This document shows positions 1 through 12,639 of a stretch of 64,000 nucleotides of DNA, piece by piece. The notes below the pieces were generated by a model. That model ran no database searches and was not told the origin of the DNA. It was given only the letters and a program-made list of their open reading frames with translations. Both the position numbers and the translations under genes were made by a program. Each line of letters starts with the position of its first letter. Position 1 is the first letter of the stretch. This stretch comes from Vitellaria paradoxa (taxonomy: Eukaryota > Streptophyta > Magnoliopsida > Ericales > Sapotaceae): assembly GCA_019916065.1 (NCBI GenBank), contig CM034240.1:14679894-14743893 (forward strand), given 5' to 3'.

Positions 1-955
1 ATGTAGTAAAGCTGTTGGGATTTTCACTTGTATAAGCATCCTTCCCCCCAGCAAGTAGATGGTTACGTAAGATAGCTTTATTTTTATTTTTGTTTTTGAC
101 AAGTGTTTTTTTTTTTTTTTTTGGACAAGTGTTATGTAAGGTAGCTTGTCCAAACCTTTTATTTTCTAATTATCATTTTTTAACTTGAGTCCATAGTAAC
201 CACACAAATGAGGGCTTTGGATTTATTTTCCATATTATTTGATAACTAATTATAGATATTAATTTTACGTGCTTAGGGATCAAAATTTCATTTATGTGGT
301 TTTGATAAGCAAGGGACAAAAGGATTTGCAAATATATTGAAATGTTTGGAAACAGAGATTAAAATCTATCTAAATGTAAAATCCTAATAATTATCAATTA
401 AATATACTGAGGTTTATATGGTCCATCAAGTATATCAACATAATTAATTTTCTATGACTAATTTTTTTAAAAGTATTTTCAACTAACTAAATTTTATTAA
501 ACACTAGTATATTGACTCTTAAAGTGTGTAAGAACTGTACGTATGTCTAAAATTTACGGAGTAGTACTAAGGTATTACTATAATGTTGATAATATTATTC
601 AATATAGTGAAATGCAGCCTTTTAATAGGCTTATAAAAAAAATCCATTAAATAGTTTTTTTATAGAAGCATTGATGAAGAATTCTAAATTTGTGTCTAGG
701 ATACTGATTATTTTGTTATATTCTGCTGTATTTTGGTGTGGTTTATTATGTTCCGATGTGTTTCAGTGGTGATATTTCAATTTTATTATTCAACAAAGGT
801 TTCATTTTGGTCTCTTGGTGGCCGTTTTAATGGAAACAAATGAGAATTTTATTGATTTTCTATATACCTCCATTCTTTATATGGTTAGATGTTTTTGATT
901 GGCTGGATTGCTGCTGATTTGAACTGTAAAATTTCTCTTTGACTAAATTTGACAG
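1..955 (+). other. Intron (or upstream flank) of the first gene
   Basis: AT-rich DNA with no usable open frame. It ends in a pyrimidine-rich stretch and a good acceptor (TTTGACAG, with AG at 954-955) before a coding exon, so at least its right part is an intron of the gene at 956-2198. A poly(T) run lies near 107-122. I see no further upstream exon; the rest of the gene is probably left of the window. Confidence 0.6.
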
Positions 956-2198
956 GCCACTCGGGGAAGTTTTGCTTCCAAATATGGAATTGCTAAGGTG
1001 TCAAAGCAGGTTGCTTTGGCATTTGCAAGGAGGACTCTTGCTAGATGCCAGGCATTTGAAGATTCAGGAACAAGTTGCTTCATTGAACCTGCACTAAGGG
1101 ATGCACTTTTTGCTGCCCCTCCTCAGGGCAGCCAGACAGAACATTTGGCTTGTGATAGCCTCAGAGTTGGTAATAATAAGCCTCCAGAATCTCACGGCTC
1201 TTTGCCATTTCCTAGGGCTTTGACACGACCACATTTAAGTAAATGTTATTTTATTGCAGCAAATTGACTTAAGCAGTTTTATCTTGACTCTCTTAAGAAA
1301 ATTGCTTACTTATCTGGTGCTCTCCTCTGAATTTTTCTTGGATACTAAGAGGAGTTGTTTAGTTGGAGGCCATTTATATCAAATTTGTAGATCTATTTCC
1401 TTGCTTGTATATAATGCCTAAAAGCACTCCTGGATTATGAGAATGCTTATTTTAGTTTACTTCTTCAGCTTAGCTATATTTAATGAGTATTTTTCTTCTC
1501 TTACAGGATCCTTCCATGGCAGTGCCGAGCAGCACGATCTTCATAGGGGTTCATTAGTTGAATTTGAAAATTTTGCCCATCAATCCAATCAGGCTTTTGC
1601 CAAAAATGAACCAGTATTGAACAGAGGCAGGAAGAAGGAATTATTGCTTGATGATGTTGGTGGAAGTGCTGCCTTGAGGCCTACATCAACTCTTGCTAGC
1701 ACTCTTGTGGGTGGAGCGAAGGGAAAGAGAAGTGAGAGAGAGAGGGACAGAGATGTATCAAGCAGAAATTCTGTAGCCAAAGCTGGCCGTTCATCATTGA
1801 GTAACTTTAGAGGCGAGCGAAAAAAAGCAAAGCCCAAGCAGAAGACAGCTCAGCTGTCAACATCAGGAAATGGGTTTGTTAACAAGATTATAGAAACAAT
1901 GCATCCTGTTCAGTCCTCAGCCGGTGGTTCCGGTGATTTGGTCACCAATGGCAGCAACAAAAAAAGAGAGGTTACCCATAGTGCCACTCCTCAGGATTCA
2001 TCAAAGGATGCCATGGACTTAACAAATTTGCCACTGCCTGAATTAGACTCGATAGACGAACTAGGTGTAGCAACTGACCTTGGAGGAAATCAAGATCTAG
2101 ATTCATGGTTGAACTTTGATGAAGATGGTTTACAAGACCATTTTACAGCTGGCCTTGCAATACCTATGGATGACATTGCAGAGTTGAATATGTTTTGA
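956..2198 (+). CDS. C-terminal part of a plant-specific Ser/Arg-rich nuclear-type protein (last two exons)
   Basis: Two exons, 956-1238 and 1507-2198, join in frame (phase 1; donor GTAAAT, acceptor TTACAG) and give the last 324 residues; the 5' part is outside the window. The reading begins ATRGSFASKYGIAKVSKQ. The product is hydrophilic and low-complexity. It has a KKELLLDDVGG segment, an Arg/Glu/Asp run (RSERERDRD), a basic patch resembling a nuclear localisation signal (GERKKAKPKQK) and an acidic tail (LDSWLNFDEDG, then IPMDD). From memory the tail and the KELLLDDVGG block resemble uncharacterised Arabidopsis proteins of the At2g19390/At4g29790 type, often labelled serine/arginine repetitive matrix-like. 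No catalytic motif is visible and the function is unknown. Coding is supported by the in-frame splice and the long 253-codon open frame; the family name is less certain. Confidence 0.8.
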
Positions 2199-3850
2199 AG
2201 ATGGCAGTACATTGTACATTCTTGTGGATTAACTATTTAGACAAAAAACAATTGTTTTCCTGGGGGAGGACAGCAGCTACTTGTCGATTGTTGCAGGCCA
2301 AATGGCACTTGTAATTATGGCCATTCCTTTTTTTTTTTGTTTATAATTCTTACAGAAGCCATTAAGAATTCTCATTGTTTATGTGATCGAGAAGATTTCT
2401 AATTGTAATGAATTACAATTTCTTTCAAGGTCTCCTTTTATTCCATCTCTTGTCAGTATTTCTAGCTATATTAGCCACGGAGCTGTTACTTGTAATTCTT
2501 GTTGCGTATATTGAGATTGCTTATTTGTTGTATTTTTGATCTGTTAAGGTGTTTACTCATTTACTCATTTTTTAACCTATGCATGCTATTATCAACTTCT
2601 TACAATAGGCTGATAAGTGAGTGGGATTGCAAATACTGGATTTGCAAACTACGATGCAATTGACCAGATACCTGTTCTGTAACTTAATACTCTTGAGTTA
2701 CTCTCTCTAGTTGGTTTCATTTGCAGATGCTTGAGACCACTTATTGGTGAAGAATTGTTGTTGAGGAATATTGCAACATATAATCGTTGTTACTTAGATT
2801 TCTCCTTACAGTTCTTCATCTCTGCCATTGTGCTGGTTTTATACGAGGACTTTTCTGATGTCAGATTTAGAGTGTAAAAAAATCACTTTTGGAGGATTCA
2901 TTTTGCAATGAGATTTCCTTGATTTCTGTTTTTGATGCTCCATCTTAAAGAGCTTTTAGGCATGAGAAAGAATCTATTAAGGTATGCTAAATTTCTCTGT
3001 TTGTCATGGTACTTATTTGGCTGTCTATTATCTATTTCAACTAACAAACTGAAATCAAAGACGCCATCTAGTGTTTGAATCATCATTTAAGAACTTACAG
3101 TTGCGTGTTTGAGTGTGTTGGCTATTTTTTTTCTATATATTTTGGTGCCATGATGATTTCTAAACTTGAGAATGGTTGCGTATTCTGCTTAGAATTAGTC
3201 AGGTAGCTTTCTAGTAGATTTTATCATTGTTCTTACTTCTCTCTCTCTCTCTTTCTTTTTTTTTCTTCCCCCCCCCCCCCGGGTGCTCCGTTAGTTCATT
3301 GCAGATTGGGTTTCTGGAGATGTTATCAGTTCACAGTTTAATGTCTCACAGCTGCTCCCTTGCTTCCTATCTGTAGAATTTAACTACAGGTAGCAATTTC
3401 CATAGCATGTAAAGGTATACTTTTTAAATTCTACCCATTATGCTCATTTTTTTATTGTATATCTAACTTTTATATGGAAGATACATTTCAAATTGCTGCT
3501 TTGGCATCTGTTTTGGATTTGTGTTTACATGCTTTAATGATTTTGACAATAACATTATAAATCTCCTAGTGCTGAAGATTAGGTATTTGGGATATAAATT
3601 TCAAATGCTGCATTTGATACAATTCTGGCTCCTGCAGTACTAAAAACAGGACAGCCCGGCCCAAAAAACGAACACGCATGGAACAAACATTCTGAAACTT
3701 TTTTCTGCATCCTCCTCTTCAATTCTTAGGCCAAACTGGGAATTTCTTGCTGTAGTTACGTATATTATAGAGCCTGAATCTGTATGTAAAACTATCAGAA
3801 GAAAAGGAGGGGGTGGGGGAAGCTTTTCTGATAATCAGTAGCCTGTTCAG
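2199..3850. other. 3' flank and intergenic DNA
   Basis: The 3' UTR of the preceding gene probably runs a few hundred bases past the stop. After that the DNA is AT-rich and non-coding. Only homopolymer tracts stand out: a CT run near 3239-3252 followed by T and C runs near 3259-3280. No gene is supported. Confidence 0.5.
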
Positions 3851-3894
3851 ATTGGTACAAAGGAGGGTGGATGTGTACCCTCCTTTGTACCAAT
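3851..3894. repeat. Perfect 18-bp inverted repeat with 8-nt loop
   Basis: The arm ATTGGTACAAAGGAGGGT (3851-3868) and its exact reverse complement (3877-3894) flank the loop GGATGTGT. Nothing around it looks coding. It could extrude or fold as RNA, but no T-tract or promoter context shows a function. Confidence 0.9.
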
Positions 3895-5674
3895 GGAGGG
3901 TAGATGGATGCACGCTGGCATCTTGAACCTATGTTTTAGGGGCTTCTAGGATAACCCTAATCTTTGCAGACCCTTTTTACCTGAATACTTTGCAAATTTA
4001 AGTGGGTTCTTGGTCAGGCCATTCTCTAAATAGGAACCCCAGGGTGATATTGGTGTGGGTATGATATTGTTGCGTTTGTCGAGCTTTTGAAGGGTACACA
4101 ACTTGACTGGTTTGTTACTTCAAGCATTGTGACACCTCTTCCTATTTGTACTTCTTGATTGTGTGTGATTGGTCCTGGGATGGATGTTTGGAGTGTCTAG
4201 GAACAATGCTGGTCGTTGATAATGGCAAGACTCATCAGTGGCGAACTGGGTGAGAGATAGGACAGTTTGGAGCTAAAGTGAGAGCACCGGAGCAGAGGTT
4301 AAGTTATGATGAGGGGTTCGAATGAATGGGAAGTTGACAAAGGAGGGGTATTTATGGCGGGAAGGTCAGGACAAGGATGTTGGGTTCCATTCAGCCTATG
4401 ATTGTGGATTCTGGTTAGATGGCCAACTCTGCGTGGCTTGATCCCCAACCATTAAGGGAGGGACAACTCAGCTAAGTAGTGGCAGCATCCCTCATATGGA
4501 TGGGAGATACAAAGATTGTGGTTGTACAGCATGAAACGATGACGTTCTAGCTGGTTTCTTTGGTAGCGTTGCCTCTCTCTCTAGGCTGGTTGAGCAATGG
4601 ATCTCCTAGCTCTAGTCACCAAGCCATTTGTCTCGACGATCCCAGTGACCATGAGACCCTTGGGGTCCTCATGGATGAGTGGTCCCTCGGAGAGGTTCTT
4701 TAGTTCTTGAGCCTTGCTTCTAGCCTACAGTGATGGCATCTTCTTTGTTATCATTAAGAGTTGGAGTCTGGGAGGTGCCTGTGTTAAGATTTAGTGTGGT
4801 TGGATTGATAAGTGTTGCAGGAATCTTTTGTGATGCAGGTTCTGAATTTCCTTGAACTCGATTGCTCCTTGGGGTCTGGAATGGCCCCTCTGGGTGTGTC
4901 CCACAGGAGAAAGGACGCATAGGGGGACGGATCTTGTCACAGTTGGAAGGAATTCTTGGACCCCTCTGGAGGGTATTTGTCACGAGGAGGCAAGGAGGGT
5001 AGGGCTGATGTGGCACTGTTTTTTTTTTTTTTGGGGGATAAAACTGATTAAGTTGGAGAGGTTCATTTTGATTGATCCGGTGTACCCTAGGTGTGCGGTT
5101 AATCTCTAAGAAGCAAATTTTTTTGGATGAAGGTGTCTTCAACGTGTCATGATTAGCCTGTGGATCATCCAACTTTATGATGTGATTCATGATTGCAAAT
5201 CTGAGGGACTAATCTTTTATTGGTGTGGTTGAAGCACACTGAATTCATCGTAGGCGCTACAGAAAAAATAGTTTGTGATTCAACATCCAAACCAATTGCA
5301 TGCTCACAGATGATGGATGGATTGATGAGACACAATTATATGGTGATGATGTGGCTGTGGACTGTGGAGTCGCATGTAATCCTTGGTGCTAGCACTATCA
5401 GGCTACTTACAACTAGCAAATCATGTTTAGGAAGTATGCAAAGCCCATATGGTGACAATTATGCCCTTGTTTGGGATGGTGGTTTAAAATGTGTAGAGCA
5501 CTGCTATAGGCTTAGAGAAGATATGGTTATTACTTTTTTCATGGAGGCTTTTATGCATTTCACCAGATAGATGATTTGGTGATGTAAATATCCTTTGACC
5601 CCAAATTTTATTATGGGACTGGGCTTGAACATGCCCAAAAGTTAAAGACTGTTACTATTTATTTATTTATTTAA
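3895..5674. other. Unassigned, relatively GC-rich stretch, possibly an old transposon
   Basis: From about 4000 the base composition is clearly richer in G and C than the AT-rich flanks. There are open frames on both strands (minus 4720-5190; plus 5220-5570), but their translations match no domain I know and contain no repeated or catalytic motif. An LTR or other mobile-element remnant is a plausible source, but no terminal repeats were found. It is not called as a gene. Confidence 0.4.
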
Positions 5675-5702
5675 TTTTTTTTTTTTTGGGGGGGGGGGGG
5701 GG
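5675..5702. repeat. Poly(T)-poly(G) junction
   Basis: A run of 13 T passes directly into 15 G, preceded by a short TTTA array. A comparable T-then-15-G junction is at 28567-28589. Confidence 0.85.
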
Positions 5703-7000
5703 AGAGGAGGTTAGTAGCTGATGAAGTCAAGGTAACATTATTGCCTGAAGAAATAAGAGGAGCCAGAGCAAGCTGGAGCTATCGGGTCAGCCACAACCTG
5801 TGAAATTGTGGATTTGCATGCAGTCATAGTTGTCATTTTTAGAATATAGAATCTTATTAAGTTTGTGTTAACAAGAAGTTCAAATGATATTTAGAAAGTA
5901 GTTACAAATAGTACCAGAGAGCATCTCATGAGCGTCTCATTTGGAATTGAGGAGAGCAGTGGCTTTGAATTTGAAGTTTTCAACCCTTTTCAACTTCAAC
6001 CTATTGATTCTCTGCAGCTAATTATTTCTACTTTAATTGAAAACAAGATTTGAAATAAAAATTAATTATTGAATCAAAAGTAAAAATTAAATAATTTGCT
6101 TGCATAATATATTCAATTAGTATTTAATTATTTCTTTCTTTTGTATAGTCTAGCCTTCATCTCCCTTGATCTTTCTTTCTTTTGTACAGTTTAGATTTAC
6201 TTTTCAATTATTAGCAACATATGCATACATACATGAAATATATAATATAATATAATATAATATAATATAATATAATATAATACATGTCTCTGTGAAAAGT
6301 GTATTGATTTATCAGACTTTCAAGACTTGTATTTTGTCTCGTAAAGTTGTAATAAGAGAATACAAATTCATGAAAAAATTATTCTGTCCATAATTTCATG
6401 AAATTTGTATCATTGTTTTAAGTTTAACAATATGTTATTTTTTAATTATTCATTTGTTATTATTTTTAAAATTAATTTGTGACTCTATAACCCAAATTTA
6501 TTGAAATTAAATAAAAAATTACAGCTTATTTTTTTAGCTCGTTATTTTTGCATATAACTCAATGAATAATCTATGTAATTATAATTACAGATATAATAAA
6601 GAAAAATTATTAATTAATAAAAAAATGTTATGGCCATAGCAAAATTAATTATATGTATTTTGCCGAATCATTCCTGACATTTTTAGTGGATTTTGGGTGT
6701 CATACTGATATTTTTTATACTTGTTTACGAACTATCCCCAATAATCTTTGAATTATGAATTTTTTATCCCGTCGAATAATTTTTGAATGCTGAATTTGTT
6801 ACTATGCCTAAGAAGACTCAAACTAATGACTATTTTTTTATTGTATAAACCTTTGTTTTATTGATTGATATATGATTGTGCCTCTCTAATCCTCATGCAA
6901 TACATATTCTAACCCGAAAAAAAAAAAAAAAACTAACGGAAAAGCAAATCTTTGGATGAATTTTATTTCAGTCTTTCAGTGTTTGAAATGCATTGTGCAG
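5703..7000. other. AT-rich intergenic DNA with a TATAA microsatellite
   Basis: There are no credible open frames. A (TATAA)n pentanucleotide microsatellite lies at about 6239-6281. The remainder is AT-rich spacer. Confidence 0.6.
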
Positions 7001-7125
7001 GATGTGTGCTGCTGAGAAATGCCCGTCATTCACGGTACTCCGTTGCTGTGGTGAAAGCCAATTGACGGCGTAGCTGGAATGTGTCAGTGATGCTGCAGGA
7101 CGTCCTTCGGGCATGTAATTTACAG
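7001..7125 (+). other. Exon-like GC-richer block between splice-like signals
   Basis: This 125-bp block is about half G+C in AT-rich surroundings. Its left boundary reads TTGTGCAG and its right boundary TTTACAG followed by GTAAAAAG, as an internal exon would. No frame stays open across it: each plus-strand frame meets a stop or has no partner exon. It may be an exon of a non-coding transcript or chance. Confidence 0.3.
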
Positions 7126-7366
7126 GTAAAAAGACAGGCTTGTGGAAGTTCACTAAATTTATATTCTTAGACTTTTGAAGTAATTCATTTTCTTTTAATA
7201 AAGTGAATTTTGTTACTGGAAAACTCAGATTTTACCTGACAGTGCATTTCAGTTCTTCAATGTTTAATGATCTTGTTTTGAATTGCTATGGACATGCGTG
7301 TTTATTTTACTACATAAGTTTTCCATAAGCAGTTGGTTCCCTGACAATCTTCATTCCCTTTACCCA

Positions 7367-7397
<31 letters not shown>

Positions 7398-8193
7398 TAT
7401 ACTTTTGCTTCATCACTTCCTAGAAATAGCCTCTTAATTAGGGGTAAGGTTGTGTATATCTGACCCTGTCTAGATTCTGCTATGCAAGAATCTCTAGCAC
7501 CGAGTTTCTCTGTTAGTTCATCACTTTCGCTGCAGTTGTTTGAGGATGATGAACTAGAATGGAGGGGTTTTCTCATAACTAGTTGCTGATACTGTGAATG
7601 GAGCTCACTTTGAAGTTAATTTGTTGTATGACCTTAAATGCAAGAAATGGCTTTCTGATATTCTTTGAAGACAATAATTTCGTTGCCTTATCATATGTTT
7701 GTATTCTATATGGAGTTTACATTGCATCTTCACAGAGTGCAGGAATCAGGATCACCTTGTCGAGGCTGTGGCCTTTTTATTGTTTGAATAACATCATTTT
7801 ATCGAAGAAATGAACCCAGGTTGGAGTTGTGGGGGAAGTGGCCTGTAAGATGTTTTCATTGTCTGAACTCCTCCACTGGGGGCTTTTAGCACCCTGAAGA
7901 TGTTTTTTAACTTTCGATAATTTGAACTGGGAAAATGTTACTTTTATCAGATTTTTTTTGGCAGAATGCGACAATGGTTTGGTTGTAGCAGAGGAAAACT
8001 ACTTTAATTGGTAGTTTATCTGAAAGTGATTGGCTCGCCAAGAAGTTATTCCATTCTGGCTAAAATTTCTTTGTTTGAAAATTCTGGTTGCATAGCTGTA
8101 ATCTTTGAGCAAAACATGTGGAGCTTGAGATTCTCATTCAATTGTCGTGTTTGAATTGGTACTGTGAGTCTGAAATTATTTCATAGAACTGAA
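7126..8193. other. Intergenic DNA, moderately GC-rich, no gene recognised
   Basis: A long poly(A) run near 7365-7391 is the only clear feature. Open frames here are under 75 codons and show no recognisable protein. Confidence 0.5.
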
Positions 8194-8224
8194 ACGATTG
8201 TAACATCAACCATGTTACAATCGT
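8194..8224. repeat. Perfect 13-bp inverted repeat with 5-nt loop
   Basis: ACGATTGTAACAT (8194-8206) and its exact reverse complement (8212-8224) flank the loop CAACC. It would form a compact hairpin in RNA or DNA. No protein-binding family can be named from the sequence. Confidence 0.9.
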
Positions 8225-8269
8225 GCAGTCGCTTTGCTCATAAATGTGCTTATTATTAGCATGTCTCAA

Positions 8270-8765
8270 ATTTGCTTAATTAGTAAGAAACATGTCAATA
8301 AATATTTCTCAATGCAAGCTTAGGATATGCCAATGTGGGCAGAATAACAGGCATAAGGATAAAACAATCAATTTTTGACCTTAATTGTTATTGGTCCAAA
8401 TTTTGCTTGGCTAATAAAATCATGTTTAGGAATTTTTCTTCGCTTTTTGCGAAGAGCAGAATGCACATTTCGACAGAAAATGAGTTTTAAAGGTAAAAAC
8501 AATCTTTCTTATTTGAGCTCATATTGAACCAAAATTTGTGTAGATAATAAGAAATATGTTAATGAATATTTTTAAGATTTGTTTAGAGGTCTAAAATGAA
8601 AATATGGGTTGAAAATGGGCCTAAGAGTAAAATTGTCAAATTATATTTTTCAGAATTCGGAGCGGTTCGATATTTGCTTAGCTGATGAATTCAGGGGGAT
8701 CGGAAATTTGCTTAATTTATAAGAAATTTATTGGAAAATATTCGTTACCTTTTTGGAAGTCTAGA
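8270..8765. repeat. Three diverged copies of a direct repeat
   Basis: Related segments start near 8270, 8530 and 8700. Each carries a variant of AAATTTGCTTAATT, then TAAGAAA, then AATAAATATTT. Spacing is irregular (roughly 250 and 170 bp) and divergence is high, so this is an old local duplication or a decayed repetitive element. Confidence 0.45.
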
Positions 8766-11526
8766 ATATCAATCTACGTAGAAAAAAATATGAAAATAAA
8801 AATAAAGTGTCAGAATAATACAATTGTTTTTTGAGGGATCTTATCACTTCATAGAAATATGAGAGAATTGAATGTCTATTTACTTCTCTTGTTACGACAA
8901 TTTTCAATTTTTCACTCACTAGGAGGGGGGAATTTTAATCTTTACTGCCCGATTGGATGCTGCAAAAGGCAGTTTCTATAAATAATACCCCTGTATAAGC
9001 TTTGATATGATGGTTTTTGCTTGGTTTGAGAAGTAAAATTTCTCTACTCTAAAAATTATTTGGCCTCACTACTCTTGGAAGAAAGTGTATTATTTTTGAA
9101 GAGGGTTTGAGCTCTTCAAAAATTAACCCCCTATCATGGACTAAATTGGTCTATTTTGCCCCTTCTCATCTCCTTTTTCACCTACAAAATGTATTTTATA
9201 TATTAGAAATAAATTTTTATTTTTTTCTAATGAAAAATGTATTAAAAAATTATGTTAATAAAAATAAAAAAATATAATTTTTTTCCAAATAGGGGGCCGT
9301 GTAATTAAAAAATATATATTTTTTTCCAAATAGGGGGTCATGTGATTTTAAGATAATAATATTATTTTTTAGAAAATTTGTACAAAATTACACATATATT
9401 GATATTTTTTAAATAAGAAGAAAAAGATAAGTGACCAAGGAAGTTTCGGGTAAATTGGGACATTATTGTCTACGAAACTAATTTATATATTTTATAAAAT
9501 TTAATTTATTAATAACATAATTTATTTATAATTAATTTTTCTAAAATTAATTTGTATTAGTTGGCTTTCACATTATATAATTAACACAAACATATAATTA
9601 AGTTTGGGACTCCACAAGGGTAAAAGAGTCATTTGATAATTTTTTACATCATGCATCCATCCTTATACACCTATTTTAAAAAACCATCCAAACTAAGTAC
9701 TATTTGTTATCCCTTTTATAAATATCAGATCAATGTGGGCCCGCCTCCATAAATAATACTACTTTACTATCTTATACACCCTTCATAAATCATTCCTCCG
9801 AATTTTAGTTGCATCCAATCGAGGGGTTAAATTTGTATGAATTGTACCAAACATAATTAAACGAATGTTAAAAATTACACGGTAATATTTATTCCTATTT
9901 TAACTCCATACCAAACATACCTTTGGGATTAAAATTAGAAACAATAAATTTTATGCGCGATAAACATTTTATAAAGGCATGACATGAGACCACAAGTGAT
10001 CCCCAGTAATGGAGTGGAGATAGTTGCAGGTGGGTTTAACTCAATTTTATTTTGCCTTTAACATAAACAAGCACTTTTCATACATGCTCTTATATCGTAA
10101 TAAGTTGAGTTCTCTCATCTTGTATTTGTCCTCACTTAATAAGTCGAATTTAGTGAGTTGAAGCCTCATACATTAAATATATATCCTAAGTAGTATAAAA
10201 ATAATACCCTTAATTATGTAAGGAGAGAGCTGGATATGTAAAATAACAAAAACTAAAATAATATTTTTTTTTAAAATATACTTGAAGATAACAATATTTT
10301 ATAACACTGATTAGGAAATAAGAAAAAAAAAATAATACTTGGATCTGTACTCTTTTCTAAATAAAATATATATCTATTATATTTCGACACATGATATACA
10401 CCGTAAGTTACTTGTGAATTATTGATTGAAAAGGTATCATATTATTTGAAAGTGAATTTTTATTTTTCACATATTAATCTTTAATAAATATCAAAAGTAT
10501 GCATTGATCCTTAACTTATGTTTGTAGAGTTTTGTAAAATTTTGTATTTTTTTTGTTGAGCTTCAAACACTGCCTCTATATATGTATCCCGACGTGTTAT
10601 CCAAGGTGAACATGATGTGATTGCGACACATATTTTAGAGTGTCTGTAATTATTAAACTCCACTAAAATTCAAGTACGCATCTTCATGCTCCTTTGTATT
10701 TTCTTTCTTGCAACCTGTCGAGATTTTATCTGGGACTGAACATAACAAACCATGATTCTGCAAATTCCTCACTATATATTGACTGAATAGCAGGTTGCTT
10801 CAGCATTCATTTTCACATTATTCAGGCAATGAAAATTAAAACATTAAGCGTGTTTGAGTTTGTGTGAGCCACAGTAATCTGTGTTTATTATGTATTAGTA
10901 GATGTCCACGTATTCCGAGAACAGAGGACAATTTTTACGCAATGCCAGGCCCTGGATTTTTGCTTTAATAAGTCAGCTGTGGTTCTTGGCATTCAAGTTA
11001 AACCATTCAAGTCTCTCTTCCGAAATTTTGAAGTCTTTTTTGAAGGACGTTGACTCCACACCAAAAGTCACAAGGCAAGGTTAATCTCCATCCGCACTAG
11101 ATTTGTTCTGCTGCAATTATGACTATCAGAACCCATCGTCAATTGTCAACCTAAGCAAGGCAGTTGAAAGCTTCGTACAATATTATGTATATGCTCCTAT
11201 ACGCGGAATGCTTATGTGGGGCCTTGTTTTAAAGAAGTACAGATTTTCCTTCGATAAATGAACAAAGATTGTCCTTGATTATATATGACATACATAAGCC
11301 ATTAATGGACCCCCTCCCCTTGAAGGTCGTTTCTCAGCCAAAGGTGCTCACAAAGCATGAGTTGGCAGCTCATTGCCTCTGGCACGACGCAAAAGCCAGA
11401 TCTCTAATGAGTTAAGAGAGCCACATCTTACTGTGCTGTAGCATTTTTCTGTGTCAAGGTTGATCAGCCACATGCGTGGAGGTTGATGATAGTTATTGCA
11501 GGCATGCAATTTTTTTGTTAAATATA
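8766..11526. other. Intergenic AT-rich DNA
   Basis: There is no supported gene. A roughly 40-bp tandem pair containing TTTTTTCCAAATAGGGGG occupies about 9267-9346. The segment 10900-11100 has a 60-codon open frame with no recognisable product. A small decayed MITE is possible near 9600-9800, but its ends are not clear. Confidence 0.5.
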
Positions 11527-11679
11527 AATTGCAAGTCTCCAATTATAAGAAGTATGTGTTACAAATGGTGCAGTATCGAGATGATAACTGTAGAAGATAA
11601 TTTTTTTTTTTTATAAAATTATCATCTTGATACTACACCATTTGTAACACATATTTCTTATAATTGGACACTTGCAATT
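11527..11679. repeat. 61-bp-arm inverted repeat (fold-back, hairpin-forming)
   Basis: Arms 11527-11587 and 11619-11679 are reverse complements with 4 mismatches in 61 positions (about 93%), around a 31-nt T-rich centre. Transcription in either direction would give a long near-perfect stem, the shape of a young MIRNA-type or siRNA-producing locus or of a fold-back MITE. No target-site duplication was found and no mature-miRNA family is recognised. Confidence 0.85.
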
Positions 11680-12639
11680 TTCCAATTGAATTAATTTACT
11701 TTGAGATAAATATTAATTTTATCTTTTAGATAAATATTAGTTCTTTTACAAAATAAAGAGATAAAGATAATTGATTAAAAATTTAAAAATTATTATACTT
11801 TTCATTTCTCCACCGTAAATAAAGGTAATCCCATAAGAATTACAAAAAGTGAAGGAGACAAGAAGAGAAGAATTCCAACAAGTGGTGAAAAAAAAAAAAA
11901 AAAGGGAAATTGAAGTTCAACAAAGCTAGCCTTCAACTAGGTTAAGTGGGGGAAGAAAATAAGTTGAAATTGAAAAAAAAAAAAAAAAAAGGAAGTTGAA
12001 GTTCAACAAAGTGGTGGAAGAAACATCAATTTCAAGGTTAAACCTTTAAACTTTCAATGATTTCAAGTTTAGAAATTTCAAGTCGAATAAATTTAAGTTT
12101 AATCTTTTAAGCTGTAAAATAATTCAAGTCTATAAATTCCAAGTTGAAAAAGTTTAACCTTGTAAATTTTGAGATCAAAACTAGTTGAAATTATTAAAGC
12201 GTGCAACTCTTGAGATCAAGCTGTCAAACCCTCAAGTTGGAGTTCAAGACTGCAAATATTAAGATCAAGTTGCCATGCTCTCAAGTTAAATTTCAAGTTT
12301 ACAATCTTAAAATTAAGCTCTCAAGTTAAATTTCATGTCTACAATTTTAAAATTAAGCTGTTAAGCCCTCAAGTTAAAATTTAAGTTTGTAAATCTTGAG
12401 ATCAAATTATTAAGTCCTAACGTCGAAGTTCAAATCTATAAAATATTAAAAGGAGAATCAGAAGGCTTTATTTTATTTAGAATGTTCTAGAAATTTTATT
12501 AACTACACTCCAAGTTAAATAAATAAAATTTGTCACTTATTTTCTATTTTAATTTTGAGATAAGAAAATTTGTGAATACAGTTGTATCTTTTAATGTCCC
12601 TGCTGAAAAATTGCACTCCTGCCCTCCCCTCTTTTAAGA
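11680..12639. repeat. Degenerate short tandem repeats
   Basis: Two copies of a unit containing a poly(A) run and TTGAAGTTCAACAAAG lie near 11887-11930 and 11970-12015. Then about 12090-12440 is built of loosely repeated 45-55-bp units carrying variants of CTCAAGTTAAATTTCAAG and TAAATCTTGAGATCAAG. There is no coding potential. It looks like a decaying minisatellite. Confidence 0.6.

Noticed and set aside
4720..5190. 156-codon minus-strand open frame as a gene
   Set aside because: It has no recognisable domain, no splice partners and an overlapping frame on the other strand. It contains a Lys run from a poly(T) tract.
5220..5570. 116-codon plus-strand open frame as a gene
   Set aside because: The translation is Met/Trp-rich without known motifs, and no supporting context exists.
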